Of a stretch of DNA of 61,165 bases, positions 16,356 through 24,244 are shown one piece after another. Both the position numbers and the translations under genes were made by a program. A model generated the notes under the pieces. That model searched no databases, had not been told where the DNA came from, and worked only from the letters and a program-made list of their open reading frames with translations. Position 1 is the stretch's first letter; each line of letters begins with the position of its first letter. The stretch is from an uncultured Ruminococcus sp. (GTDB lineage Bacteria; Bacillota; Clostridia; Oscillospirales; Acutalibacteraceae): assembly GCA_902765855.1 (NCBI GenBank), contig CACXBF010000009.1:1-61165 (forward strand), read 5' to 3'.

Positions 16356-16961
16356 ATGGAAAAGAAAACTTACACCACATCAAACAACACAAAACACGCT
16401 TTAGCCGCAGCGCTAAAAACTTTAATGGCACAAAAACCTTTCGAGAAAATAACAATCAATGAAATAACAGAACTATGCGGAATGCGTCGTCAGAATTTCT
16501 ATTACCATTTTTCAGATGTTTACGAGTTGTTACGCTGGATGTTTGACGAAGAGGCAATCTCACTATTGCGTCGTCATGAAGGAATGCTTCTTTGGCAAGA
16601 TGGACTTCTGCAACTTTTTCAATATATTGAAGAAAATCATGCTGTGTGCTATTGTGCATTGAAATCTCTTGGAAGAGAACATATAAAACGATTTTTTGCG
16701 TCGGATATTTATGATATTATTCATCACACTATAGAGCAAATCGGTATGGATATTGGCATTTTGGATAAAAAAATAACTAAAGCCGATATAGACCTTTTGA
16801 CGCATTTCTATGTGGTTTCTCTGGTAGGTATAATGGAAAGCTGGCTTTTGGGTGAGATTGAAAGAACTCCGCAGGAGCTAGTTTCTTTTGCCGACCAACT
16901 CTTGCAAGACCATGTTCGTGGTGCAAAAATGCGATTACAGGAAAATACTGCAACTATATAA
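16356..16961 (+). CDS. TetR/AcrR-family transcriptional regulator (DhaS-like)
   Basis: 201 residues. The N-terminal helix-turn-helix is in KITINEITELCGMRRQNFYY, preceded by KALAAALKTLM-type helix 1; the C-terminal all-helical domain resembles the TetR_C_8 type found in DhaS-like regulators. The ATG at 16356 is chosen because GGGAGG is 7 nt upstream; the TTG at 16341 lies within that region. It is divergent from the MMPL/GLUG operon, which it probably represses through the 16263-16278 palindrome. Confidence 0.88.
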   Translation: MEKKTYTTSNNTKHALAAALKTLMAQKPFEKITINEITELCGMRRQNFYYHFSDVYELLRWMFDEEAISLLRRHEGMLLWQDGLLQLFQYIEENHAVCYCALKSLGREHIKRFFASDIYDIIHHTIEQIGMDIGILDKKITKADIDLLTHFYVVSLVGIMESWLLGEIERTPQELVSFADQLLQDHVRGAKMRLQENTATI

Positions 16962-17027
16962 TTTACATATGTACCAATCACTTTTCGTAACTGGTAAGAC
17001 CTTAGAAAATCTCGAAAGCGTTATCAT

Positions 17028-17696
17028 TTATATAATTTTTCCGTCACTGATTTTTATTCTATTATCCGCCATATTTGCTATTGAATTATCGTGTGTAATT
17101 ATTACAACTGTTTTGCCAGAATTATGAAGTTCAGATAAAATTCTCATAATCTCCGCACTTGAACCTGCATCAAGATTGCCTGTTGGTTCGTCTGCAAGAA
17201 TAAGTGGCGGTTCAGCGGCAATGGCTCTTGCGATTGCTACTCTCTGTTGCTGTCCCCCGGAAAGCTCAAAGGGACGATGATTCATTCTTTCAGAAAGCCC
17301 AACCATCTCAAGTGCAGATATTGCTAAACTATGACGCTTTTGCTTTTCAGTTTTTCTATATATAAGAGGAAGTTCTACATTTTCAAGTGCCGTCATTGTC
17401 GGCACAAGATTAAAGTTTTGAAAGATAAAACCGATAACCTTATTTCTTATATAGGAAAGTCTCCGTTCGCTTAATTTAGAAACTTCCTCGCCGTCAAGAA
17501 AATATTTTCCACTTGTCGGAATATCAAGACAGCCAAGAATATTCAGCAGTGTTGATTTACCTGAACCTGATTTGCCTATAATAGCAGTGAAATCTCCCCT
17601 ATTTATATTAAGGCTTATGTCTGAAAGTGCATAAACCTCTGCACAGCCAGTATTATAAACCTTAGAAATATTTTTTATTTCAATAAGCTTCTGCAT
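17028..17696 (-). CDS. ABC transporter ATP-binding protein (MacB/LolD type), no partner gene
   Basis: 222 residues. Walker [14 protein letters not shown]-loop [16 protein letters not shown], signature LSGGQQQR, Walker [13 protein letters not shown], and H-loop ITHD are all present, so the ATPase should be active. The family normally serves a FtsX-like permease and sometimes a membrane-fusion protein. None is encoded on either side: the TetR gene converges from the left and ctsR diverges to the right. It may pair with a distant permease or assist the nearby membrane module. Confidence 0.92.
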   Translation of the reverse strand: MQKLIEIKNISKVYNTGCAEVYALSDISLNINRGDFTAIIGKSGSGKSTLLNILGCLDIPTSGKYFLDGEEVSKLSERRLSYIRNKVIGFIFQNFNLVPTMTALENVELPLIYRKTEKQKRHSLAISALEMVGLSERMNHRPFELSGGQQQRVAIARAIAAEPPLILADEPTGNLDAGSSAEIMRILSELHNSGKTVVIITHDNSIANMADNRIKISDGKII

Positions 17697-17846
17697 AAAA
17701 CATCACTCCTGATAATAGTATTAACCCAGATTGGTCAAATATTTCCGCAAAAATACCGACTAAAAATTTTTCAAAAAATTTAAAATAATTAGTATTTGAT
17801 AGAAAAAGAGAGTATTCGAGAGTTTTTGTGTATATTACAGTATGTT

Positions 17847-17879
17847 TTTGACTTTATTTGACTTTGACTTTTTTTGACC
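17847..17879. promoter_or_regulatory. two overlapping CtsR operators
   Basis: Minus-strand reading gives AGTCAAA-TAA-AGTCAAA (17863-17847) and GGTCAAA-AAA-AGTCAAA (17879-17863), both matching the CtsR tandem-heptad consensus RGTCAAANANRGTCAAA. They cover the -35 region of the operon, so CtsR blocks RNA polymerase until heat or McsB inactivates it. Confidence 0.9.
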
Positions 17880-17892
17880 ATTGCTGTACAAT
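17864..17892 (+). promoter_or_regulatory. ctsR operon promoter
   Basis: TTGACT at 17864-17869, a 17-nt spacer, TACAAT at 17887-17892. It is embedded in the CtsR operators. Confidence 0.75.
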
Positions 17893-17902
17893 ACAATCAC
17901 AA

Positions 17903-17919
17903 GGTCAAGGAAAGTCAAA
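17903..17919 (+). promoter_or_regulatory. third CtsR operator
   Basis: GGTCAAG-GAA-AGTCAAA on the plus strand, one mismatch from consensus, just downstream of the -10 element and likely over the start of transcription. Confidence 0.82.
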
Positions 17920-17949
17920 GACAAGAGATAAAATAAGAGGTGAGAATAA

Positions 17950-18411
17950 ATGAGAATGAGTGACCTCGTTGCCAACTATATAATGCGTGCGCTTGATGAA
18001 AGCGATGGCAATGCAGAAATTCAGCGTAATGTCCTTGCTGGTGAGCTTGGTTGTGTACCAAGCCAAATAAACTATGTTATAACTTCCCGATTCACTCCTG
18101 AACAGGGATATATCGTAGAGAGCAAGCGTGGCGGCGGCGGCTACATCAGAATCACAAGAGTTACCACCGACAGACGCTCCGCTATTATGCACATAGTTAA
18201 TTCCATTGGCGATAAGCTAAGTTCATCTTCCGCAGCAATTATGCTTAGGAATATGAAGGATAGCGGTATAATTTCCGCATATGATTCAGCATTGATGAGT
18301 GCGGCACTTTCCGATAAGGCTTATGGCGATACTCCACCGCAAAAGCGTGATTCGCTCAGAGCCTCAATCTTCAAAAATTTGCTTATAACACATATGATAA
18401 TAAATGAATAG
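17950..18411 (+). CDS. ctsR: heat-shock repressor CtsR
   Basis: 153 residues, full family length. The winged helix-turn-helix contains the residues QRNVLAGELGCVPSQINYVI and the wing glycine motif RGGGGYIRI that inserts in the minor groove. The C-terminal region binds McsB and mediates dimerisation. GAGGTGAG lies 5 nt before ATG 17950. It autoregulates the ctsR-mcsA-mcsB-clpC operon through the upstream heptads. Confidence 0.97.
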   Translation: MRMSDLVANYIMRALDESDGNAEIQRNVLAGELGCVPSQINYVITSRFTPEQGYIVESKRGGGGYIRITRVTTDRRSAIMHIVNSIGDKLSSSSAAIMLRNMKDSGIISAYDSALMSAALSDKAYGDTPPQKRDSLRASIFKNLLITHMIINE

Positions 18412-18422
18412 GAGGAATCTTT

Positions 18423-18917
18423 ATGCTATGTCAATCCTGTGGTCAAAACCAAGCAACTACTCACATCAAAACAATAATTAACGGTGAACTTGCAGAAGTA
18501 AATCTTTGCCGTGAATGTGCCCAGAAGCTCGGATATAATTCTTTCTTCGGAAATTTCGGAATGGATTTCGATAAATTCTTAGGAAGTCTTATGGGTGGCA
18601 ATGAGAGCAGAACCTTAAAAAGCAGAAAACGTTGCAACTGTTGCGGTAGTACCTTTGAGGATATCGCAAAAAGTGGTAAGGTCGGCTGTGCAAACTGCTA
18701 TGACATATTCTATGATGAGCTTCTTCCTTCAATTCAAAGAATACACGGCAAGACAGTTCATATCGGCAAGCTTGCAAAATCTGCGGGCAGCGAGGTTAAA
18801 ATGAAGAGCACACTCGCAAAGCTCAAAGAGGAGCTTACAGCCGCAATTAAAGAACAAGAATTTGAAAAAGCTGCAAAGCTCCGTGACCAAATCAAAGAGC
18901 TTGAAGCTAAAGGCTAA
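18423..18917 (+). CDS. mcsA: McsA, activator of the McsB arginine kinase
   Basis: 164 residues with two zinc-finger clusters: CQSCGQNQA...NLCRECAQK at the N-terminus and CNCCGSTFEDIAKSGKVGCANC in the middle. A C-terminal UVR-type helix pair (KLKEELTAAIKEQEFEKAAK) follows. McsA activates McsB and tunes CtsR under stress. Second gene of the operon, 11 nt after ctsR with AGGAGG. Confidence 0.95.
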   Translation: MLCQSCGQNQATTHIKTIINGELAEVNLCRECAQKLGYNSFFGNFGMDFDKFLGSLMGGNESRTLKSRKRCNCCGSTFEDIAKSGKVGCANCYDIFYDELLPSIQRIHGKTVHIGKLAKSAGSEVKMKSTLAKLKEELTAAIKEQEFEKAAKLRDQIKELEAKG

Positions 18918-18934
18918 GAGAGGGGGATTTAATT

Positions 18935-19990
18935 ATGGATAAGTGGTATAACAAAAGCGGTAATGAGGGCGATGTAGTCATAAGCACGAGAATTCGTTTC
19001 GCACGAAATCTCAAAGAATATCCTTTCCCCTGCCGACTTAATGACGAAACAAAATGCAAAGTTGCCGCACTTGTAAAGGACGCCATTCTTAATGGCAATT
19101 CCGCTCTCGCAAGCAGATTTGAATACATTCAGATGCCTGAGCTTACTCAGGAAGAGGCAGTTTCTCTTGTAGAGCGTCACCTCGTAAGTCCTGAGTTTAT
19201 TTCCGACAGACAAGGCAGAGGGCTTCTTCTCCTTGATGACGAAAGCGTCAGCGTTATGATTAACGAAGAGGATCATATCCGTATTCAGGTTATGCATCAG
19301 GGTCTTGACCTTGCAGCCGCATATGATATTGCTGATAAGATTGATACTCTACTTGATGAGCGTCTTAACTTCGCTTTCAATGATAAGCTTGGTTATCTTA
19401 CCCAGTGTCCGACAAACCTCGGCACAGGTATGAGAGCTTCTCTTATGTTACATCTTCCGGGACTTCAACAGAGCAAGGCTATGAATAGAATAGCTTCCAC
19501 TCTCTCAAAGCTTGGACTTGTCCTTCGTGGTATGTACGGCGAAGGCAGCGAACCAAAAGGTGCTTTGTATCAGCTTTCTAATCAGGTTACACTTGGTATC
19601 TCCGAAGAGCAGGCTATGAGCAATCTTAGAGATGTAGCACTTCAGCTTGTTGCACAGGAGCGTGAGGCAAGAAACAATCTTACTAAAAACATTGAGGTTG
19701 TAGATGCTATCAGCCGTTCCTATGGTCTTTCAAGATACGCAAGGCTTATGTCTAACGAAGAATGTATGAAACTTCTTTCTAACATTCGTTTCGGTATTGC
19801 AACAGGAATTATCGACAAAATCGACTTCGATATTATCAACAGGCTTATGATTGAAACACAGCCTGCAACACTTATGAAGAATGTCGGCAAAAAACTTTCT
19901 CCATCAGAACGAGATAGAATCAGAGCAGATGTTGTCCGTTCCACAATGCTCAAAACGAACATTCCAAATAACAGACGACTCGAAAACTAA
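18935..19990 (+). CDS. mcsB: protein-arginine kinase McsB
   Basis: 351 residues with the phosphagen-kinase catalytic domain. VVISTRIRFARNLKEYPFP binds nucleotide, QTQ/GTGMRASLMLHLPGL is the guanidino-kinase core, and the signature YLTQCPTNLGTGMRASL contains the conserved cysteine. McsB phosphorylates arginines on CtsR and misfolded proteins, marking them for ClpCP. AGAGGGGG precedes the ATG, 17 nt after mcsA. Confidence 0.96.
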   Translation: MDKWYNKSGNEGDVVISTRIRFARNLKEYPFPCRLNDETKCKVAALVKDAILNGNSALASRFEYIQMPELTQEEAVSLVERHLVSPEFISDRQGRGLLLLDDESVSVMINEEDHIRIQVMHQGLDLAAAYDIADKIDTLLDERLNFAFNDKLGYLTQCPTNLGTGMRASLMLHLPGLQQSKAMNRIASTLSKLGLVLRGMYGEGSEPKGALYQLSNQVTLGISEEQAMSNLRDVALQLVAQEREARNNLTKNIEVVDAISRSYGLSRYARLMSNEECMKLLSNIRFGIATGIIDKIDFDIINRLMIETQPATLMKNVGKKLSPSERDRIRADVVRSTMLKTNIPNNRRLEN

Positions 19991-20050
19991 CAAATTCCGA
20001 GAAATTATTGATTAAGTTTATTGTATATTATAAATGGGAGGTATTGCTTT

Positions 20051-22519
20051 ATGTATAAGTTTAATGGATTTACAGAAAAGGCAAACAGTGCAATCAATCT
20101 TGCAATCGAATCCGCACAAGAATTAGGCTTCACATACATCGGAAGCGAGCATATTCTGCTTGGTCTTCTTAAAGTAAATGATGGTGTTGCCTATACTGCT
20201 CTTACAGAAGCAGGTGCATCTGCCGATAAGCTTGAAGAACTTATCAAATCTGAAATCGGCATAGGCGAATATATTACACTTTCGCCTGATGATTTCACAC
20301 CACGCACAAAGCGTATTATTCAAACATCAATTATGCAGGCATCAAGACTCGGTAATAACTATGTCGGCACTGAGCATATCTTACTTGCAATACTTGCTGA
20401 TACAGATAGCTATGCTGTAAGATTCCTTGGCGAAATGGGTGTAAGAGCTAACGATCTTATAGATAATCTTCAAAATCTTCTTGGCAGCTCCGATGAACAA
20501 GGAAATATTTCATCACCTGATAAGAAGCAATCAAAAGGTTCAGGTAATACTAAAACCCTTGATAAATACGGCAGAGATTTAACAGCTATTGCCGCACAGG
20601 GTGGTATTGACCCTGTCATCGGCAGAAAGGATGAGATTCAGCGTGTTATCCAGATTCTTTCTCGTAGAACCAAGAATAACCCTTGCTTAATCGGTGAACC
20701 TGGTGTTGGTAAAACAGCCGTTGCTGAAGGTCTTGCTTTGAAGATTGTTTCAGGCGATGTTCCTGAAACACTTAAAAATAAGCGTGTTATCGCTCTTGAC
20801 CTTACAGGTATGATTGCTGGTACAAAATATAGAGGCGATTTTGAGGACAGAATTAACAATGTCATCAGTGAGCTTAAAAAGGCCGGTAATGTAATCCTCT
20901 TTATTGATGAACTTCATACCATTATTGGTGCGGGTTCAGCAGAAGGTTCAGCCGATACTGCAAACATCTTAAAGCCATCTCTTGCAAGGGGTGATTTCCA
21001 AGTTATCGGTGCAACAACCATAAACGAATATAGAAAGTATATCGAAAAAGATAGTGCTTTGGAGCGTCGTTTCCAACCTGTTATGGTCGGCGAACCTTCA
21101 GAAGAAGAAGCTATCGAAATCCTTAAAGGACTTCGTGACAGATATGAAGCTCACCACAAGGTAAAAATCACAGACGATGCTATAGAATCTGCTGTAAAGC
21201 TTTCATCAAGATATATTGCAGACAGATTCCTTCCTGATAAGGCTATCGACCTTATAGATGAGGCTGCTTCTAAGGTTCGTTTAAAGAACTTTACTCCTCC
21301 GGCTGATGTCAAGGGACTTGAGGACGAACTTTCACAGCTCCAGAAAGAAAAAGAATCCGCTATCAATGAGCAGAATTTTGAGCGTGCCGCACAAATTCGT
21401 GATAAAGAAAAGGCTCTCAAAGATAAGATCGAAGCTGCAAAGCGTGATTGGCGTGATAAAAATGACCATACCAACGATGAGGTTACACCTGAAGATATTG
21501 CTGAAATCGTCTCCGGTTGGACAGGTATCCCTGTTGTACAGCTTACTCAAGAAGAGAGCGAGCGTTTGCTCAAGCTTGAATCAATCCTCCACGAAAGAAT
21601 TATCGGTCAGGACGAAGCTGTTAAGGCTGTTGCAAAGGCTATCCGTAGAGGTCGTGTCGGCTTGAAAGACCCTAATCGTCCAATAGGCTCATTCATCTTC
21701 TTAGGTCCAACAGGCGTAGGTAAAACAGAGCTTTGCAAAACTCTTGCAGAAGCAATGTTCGGTGATGAAAACGCTATGATTCGTTTCGATATGTCGGAAT
21801 TTATGGAGAAGCATACGGTTTCTAAACTCATCGGTTCACCTCCAGGATATGTTGGTTATGACGAGGGCGGTCAACTTACTGAAAGAGTAAGAAGGAAGCC
21901 ATATTCAGTAATCCTCTTTGATGAGATTGAAAAGGCTCATCCTGATGTATTCAATATGCTCCTTCAGATTCTTGATGACGGTCGTTTGACAGATTCTCAA
22001 GGCAGAAAGGTTGACTTCCGTAACACCGTAATCATTATGACATCTAATGTTGGTGCAAAACTTATCACTAACGAGCAAAAGAGTCTTGGCTTCCTCAGCG
22101 ATGACCCAGATAAGCCAAAGTCCGAAAAAGAAACCGCAGAGGAAATCAGAGAAGCTGTTATGGGCGAGCTTAAAAATACCTTTAAGCCTGAATTTCTTAA
22201 CAGAATTGACGATATAATTGTCTTCAACAGACTGAATGATGAAGATATCAAAAATATTGCTAAGCGTATGCTCAAGACCCTCACAAAGAGACTTGAAAAT
22301 ATGGAAATCGACATTACCTTTGCTGATAGCACTATTGATGAAATCTCTAAGGAAGGCTTTGACCCTGTTTATGGTGCAAGACCTCTCCGTCGTGCAATTC
22401 AATCTAAGCTCGAAGATGATATCTCCGAAAAAATTCTTGATGGCTCTATTGCTAAGGGTGGCAAATATATCTGCGAATTTGTAGATAACAAGTTTACCTT
22501 TACACCTAAATCAGAATAA
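20051..22519 (+). CDS. clpC: ATP-dependent Clp protease ATPase subunit ClpC
   Basis: 822 residues. The Clp N-domain repeats start at [19 protein letters not shown]; Walker A1 is [13 protein letters not shown]; the coiled-coil middle domain has a UVR motif ([20 protein letters not shown]), and Walker A2 is [13 protein letters not shown] with [11 protein letters not shown]. It unfolds substrates for ClpP, including arginine-phosphorylated proteins. ATG 20051 follows GGGAGG; the earlier TTG at 20021 is disregarded. Last gene of the CtsR operon, followed by a 60-nt terminator-like palindrome. Confidence 0.97.
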   Translation: MYKFNGFTEKANSAINLAIESAQELGFTYIGSEHILLGLLKVNDGVAYTALTEAGASADKLEELIKSEIGIGEYITLSPDDFTPRTKRIIQTSIMQASRLGNNYVGTEHILLAILADTDSYAVRFLGEMGVRANDLIDNLQNLLGSSDEQGNISSPDKKQSKGSGNTKTLDKYGRDLTAIAAQGGIDPVIGRKDEIQRVIQILSRRTKNNPCLIGEPGVGKTAVAEGLALKIVSGDVPETLKNKRVIALDLTGMIAGTKYRGDFEDRINNVISELKKAGNVILFIDELHTIIGAGSAEGSADTANILKPSLARGDFQVIGATTINEYRKYIEKDSALERRFQPVMVGEPSEEEAIEILKGLRDRYEAHHKVKITDDAIESAVKLSSRYIADRFLPDKAIDLIDEAASKVRLKNFTPPADVKGLEDELSQLQKEKESAINEQNFERAAQIRDKEKALKDKIEAAKRDWRDKNDHTNDEVTPEDIAEIVSGWTGIPVVQLTQEESERLLKLESILHERIIGQDEAVKAVAKAIRRGRVGLKDPNRPIGSFIFLGPTGVGKTELCKTLAEAMFGDENAMIRFDMSEFMEKHTVSKLIGSPPGYVGYDEGGQLTERVRRKPYSVILFDEIEKAHPDVFNMLLQILDDGRLTDSQGRKVDFRNTVIIMTSNVGAKLITNEQKSLGFLSDDPDKPKSEKETAEEIREAVMGELKNTFKPEFLNRIDDIIVFNRLNDEDIKNIAKRMLKTLTKRLENMEIDITFADSTIDEISKEGFDPVYGARPLRRAIQSKLEDDISEKILDGSIAKGGKYICEFVDNKFTFTPKSE

Positions 22520-22566
22520 AGTTTGAGAAAACTATTAGCATTTTAAAATATCACCAATAGTTCTTT

Positions 22567-22632
22567 AAAAAATCTGTCCTTTAATTTGGTTAGTAATTTC
22601 ATTACACCAAATTAGGGCAGATTTTCTTTTTT
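22567..22632 (+). terminator. long palindromic terminator of clpC, sharing sequence with an IS982 remnant end
   Basis: AATCTGTCCTTTAATTTGGT and its near-complement ACCAAATTAGGGCAGATT form a long imperfect stem with a TTAGTAATTTCATTAC-type loop, then CTTTTTT. Read on the minus strand, AAAAAAGAAAATCTGCCC (22632-22615) and ATTTGGTGTAATG (22612-22600) recur identically at 31880-31913. It may be a mobile-element end acting as a terminator. Confidence 0.75.
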
Positions 22633-22703
22633 ATTTTTTCATTCAGTTCACTACCCTGATACATCAAAAATTTTATTAAGATATTATAGCTATAATAAAT
22701 AAA

Positions 22704-22740
22704 AAAATCGCTTACAGACAACAACTCTGTAAGCGATTTT
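22704..22740. terminator. bidirectional hairpin
   Basis: AAAATCGCTTACAGA/TCTGTAAGCGATTTT, a perfect 15-bp stem with loop CAACAAC and flanking A and T runs. It works in either direction; the nearest genes are clpC to the left and the HD-domain gene (minus) to the right. Confidence 0.7.
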
Positions 22741-22766
22741 CATTTCACTAAAAACTAAATTGTATT

Positions 22767-22783
22767 GGCAAACTGCGTTTGCC
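22767..22783. repeat. short hairpin of the GGGCGAAC class
   Basis: GGCAAAC-TGC-GTTTGCC, seven perfect pairs. Immediately precedes copy A of the three-hairpin repeat and resembles the GGGCGAAC/GTTCGCCC palindromes at 44563 and 46810. Confidence 0.6.
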
Positions 22784-22800
22784 CGTTCGGACAAAAAATG

Positions 22801-22894
22801 TTAAGGGCGTTGCTCTTAACACCCAACAAAGGCTCTGACTTTGGAATCCGCAAGCCTAAAAAGGTTTTACTTGAATTTTAAGTGTCTTAGGAAA
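22801..22894 (+). repeat. three-hairpin intergenic repeat, copy A
   Basis: Begins TTAAGGGC...GCTCTTAA, continues AACAAAGGCTCTG, then ACTTTGGAA, CGCAAGCC and ends TTTTAAGTGTCTTAGGAAA. It aligns with copies B (44605-44714) and C (44497-44401) with the same order of parts but a shorter variable middle. Noncoding. Confidence 0.75.
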
Positions 22895-22996
22895 TCTGAT
22901 ATTTACTTCCTACATGTGAACAAACCTACCATATACATTCCAAACGAGGCTTGTCGCAGGTAGTCATCTGATGCGATTCCGCTGGTGGTTTGCCAC
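22895..22996. other. intergenic remainder between copy A and the HD gene
   Basis: About 100 nt before the minus-strand HD-domain stop. I see no additional supported structure beyond short GC-rich stretches (for example GAGGCTTGTCGCAGGTAGTC). Confidence 0.5.
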
Positions 22997-23581
22997 TTAT
23001 TTATTAACCGTACTGGTGTTCTTTTCTTTTAGATATGTAGATTCAAGGTCTGCCAGATGCAGTTTGACAGCAAGTGGATATTTCTCATAAGCAAGACTTA
23101 TCGCAAAACTTCCTCCTCTTGCTGAATCGTCAAAGCCGCCCATATGCCAACGAATAGCCATAGCCTCGCTTGTTTTAAGACGCATAAAGCGTTCAATCAG
23201 AAACACCGACTTTTCACCGTGTCCATAAGGGAATGCATCTTCGACCGTATAATAAGGAACTTTCTCCCACTGACCTGTAACATCATTTTTGACATTTCTT
23301 GTCGAAACCTTATAGAACTGAGCCTTACATAAATCGTGAAGCAAGGCACAAATAGCGAAACTTTCCTCGCTATCCTTGCCCTCCTCGAAATATCTTTCAC
23401 GAAGTGTCTTATAGACATTAAGGCTATGAAGTAAAAGCCCACCCTCACAAGCACCATGATATTTTGTGCTTGCAGGTGCTGTAAAAAAGTCTGTTTTTAA
23501 AAGCCACTCAAGAAATTCCTGTGAACCTTGACGCTTGATATACTCGTTATAAATCTGCAAAAATTCTTCCTTGTTTGTCAT
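22997..23581 (-). CDS. HD-domain metal-dependent phosphohydrolase-like protein
   Basis: 194 residues. Metal-ligand histidines lie in LLLHSLNV and the HD doublet in ALLHDLCKA, with a later H in AIRWHMGG, all as in HD hydrolases acting on nucleotides or phosphodiesters; the substrate is unknown. Clostridial genomes have many such ~190-residue HD proteins. It is preceded by the UPF0340 gene by 7 nt and likely shares its transcript. Confidence 0.85.
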   Translation of the reverse strand: MTNKEEFLQIYNEYIKRQGSQEFLEWLLKTDFFTAPASTKYHGACEGGLLLHSLNVYKTLRERYFEEGKDSEESFAICALLHDLCKAQFYKVSTRNVKNDVTGQWEKVPYYTVEDAFPYGHGEKSVFLIERFMRLKTSEAMAIRWHMGGFDDSARGGSFAISLAYEKYPLAVKLHLADLESTYLKEKNTSTVNK

Positions 23582-23588
23582 AGATACC

Positions 23589-24140
23589 TCATTTCATATC
23601 GTCATTATAATGGGCTCTTTCGCCACCGATAAATTTAGGACGAGTTCTTGCACTTGTAATATGTGCCTTGCCGATATTCTTAACTGAAATTACAAGTGGT
23701 ACAGCAACTTCTTTAAGGTGCATACCGATAAGAACTCCGCCTATGTCGATTCCTGCGTCAGCCTTGATATGCTCAACCGCAACAGGATTTTCAAGTGTAT
23801 TATAGGTAATCGTAGCAAACGAACCGCCTGCCTTCGGCTGAGGTATAACATTAACCTCCGGCTCACGAAGCTTTTCGGCAGCTTCACGCTCTGTTATGAT
23901 TGCTCTGTTCAAATGCTCACAGCATTGAGCCGCAAGGAAAATTCCCCTTGACTTAAGTTCAGGATAAATTCCGTCAAAAATTGCCTGTGCAATTTCCATA
24001 CTTGATGCTTTGCCGTAATTTTCACCCTTAACTGTACTTGAGGAACAGCCAACAACAAAAATACTTCCCTTGCCGATTTTTGCCTGTTCAATAATTTCAA
24101 GTACTGCCGTTTTTGCTTGCTGTGTAAGCTCTTCAAACAT
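23589..24140 (-). CDS. UPF0340 (TIGR01440) family protein
   Basis: 183 residues; the in-frame extension to 24182 is rejected because GGGAG precedes ATG 24140. Family signatures include IFVVGCSSSTVKGENYGKA and the cysteine-containing AAQCCEHLNRAIITEREAAE, followed by GGVLIGMHLKEVAVP. The family is widespread in Firmicutes and cytosolic, with no established biochemical role. Upstream of the HD gene. Confidence 0.9.
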   Translation of the reverse strand: MFEELTQQAKTAVLEIIEQAKIGKGSIFVVGCSSSTVKGENYGKASSMEIAQAIFDGIYPELKSRGIFLAAQCCEHLNRAIITEREAAEKLREPEVNVIPQPKAGGSFATITYNTLENPVAVEHIKADAGIDIGGVLIGMHLKEVAVPLVISVKNIGKAHITSARTRPKFIGGERAHYNDDMK

Positions 24141-24244
24141 AAAATCACTCCCAATAAAACTCTCAAATAGAGCATAAGGCATTCTGCCATATCAGCAGAA
24201 CGCCTATGTTCCAATAGTTATACTATTTTACTTAATCAACTGAA

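Noticed and set aside
20123-22402. Antisense frames inside clpC
   Set aside because: Products are cysteine/isoleucine-rich with no family pattern; explained by codon bias of clpC.
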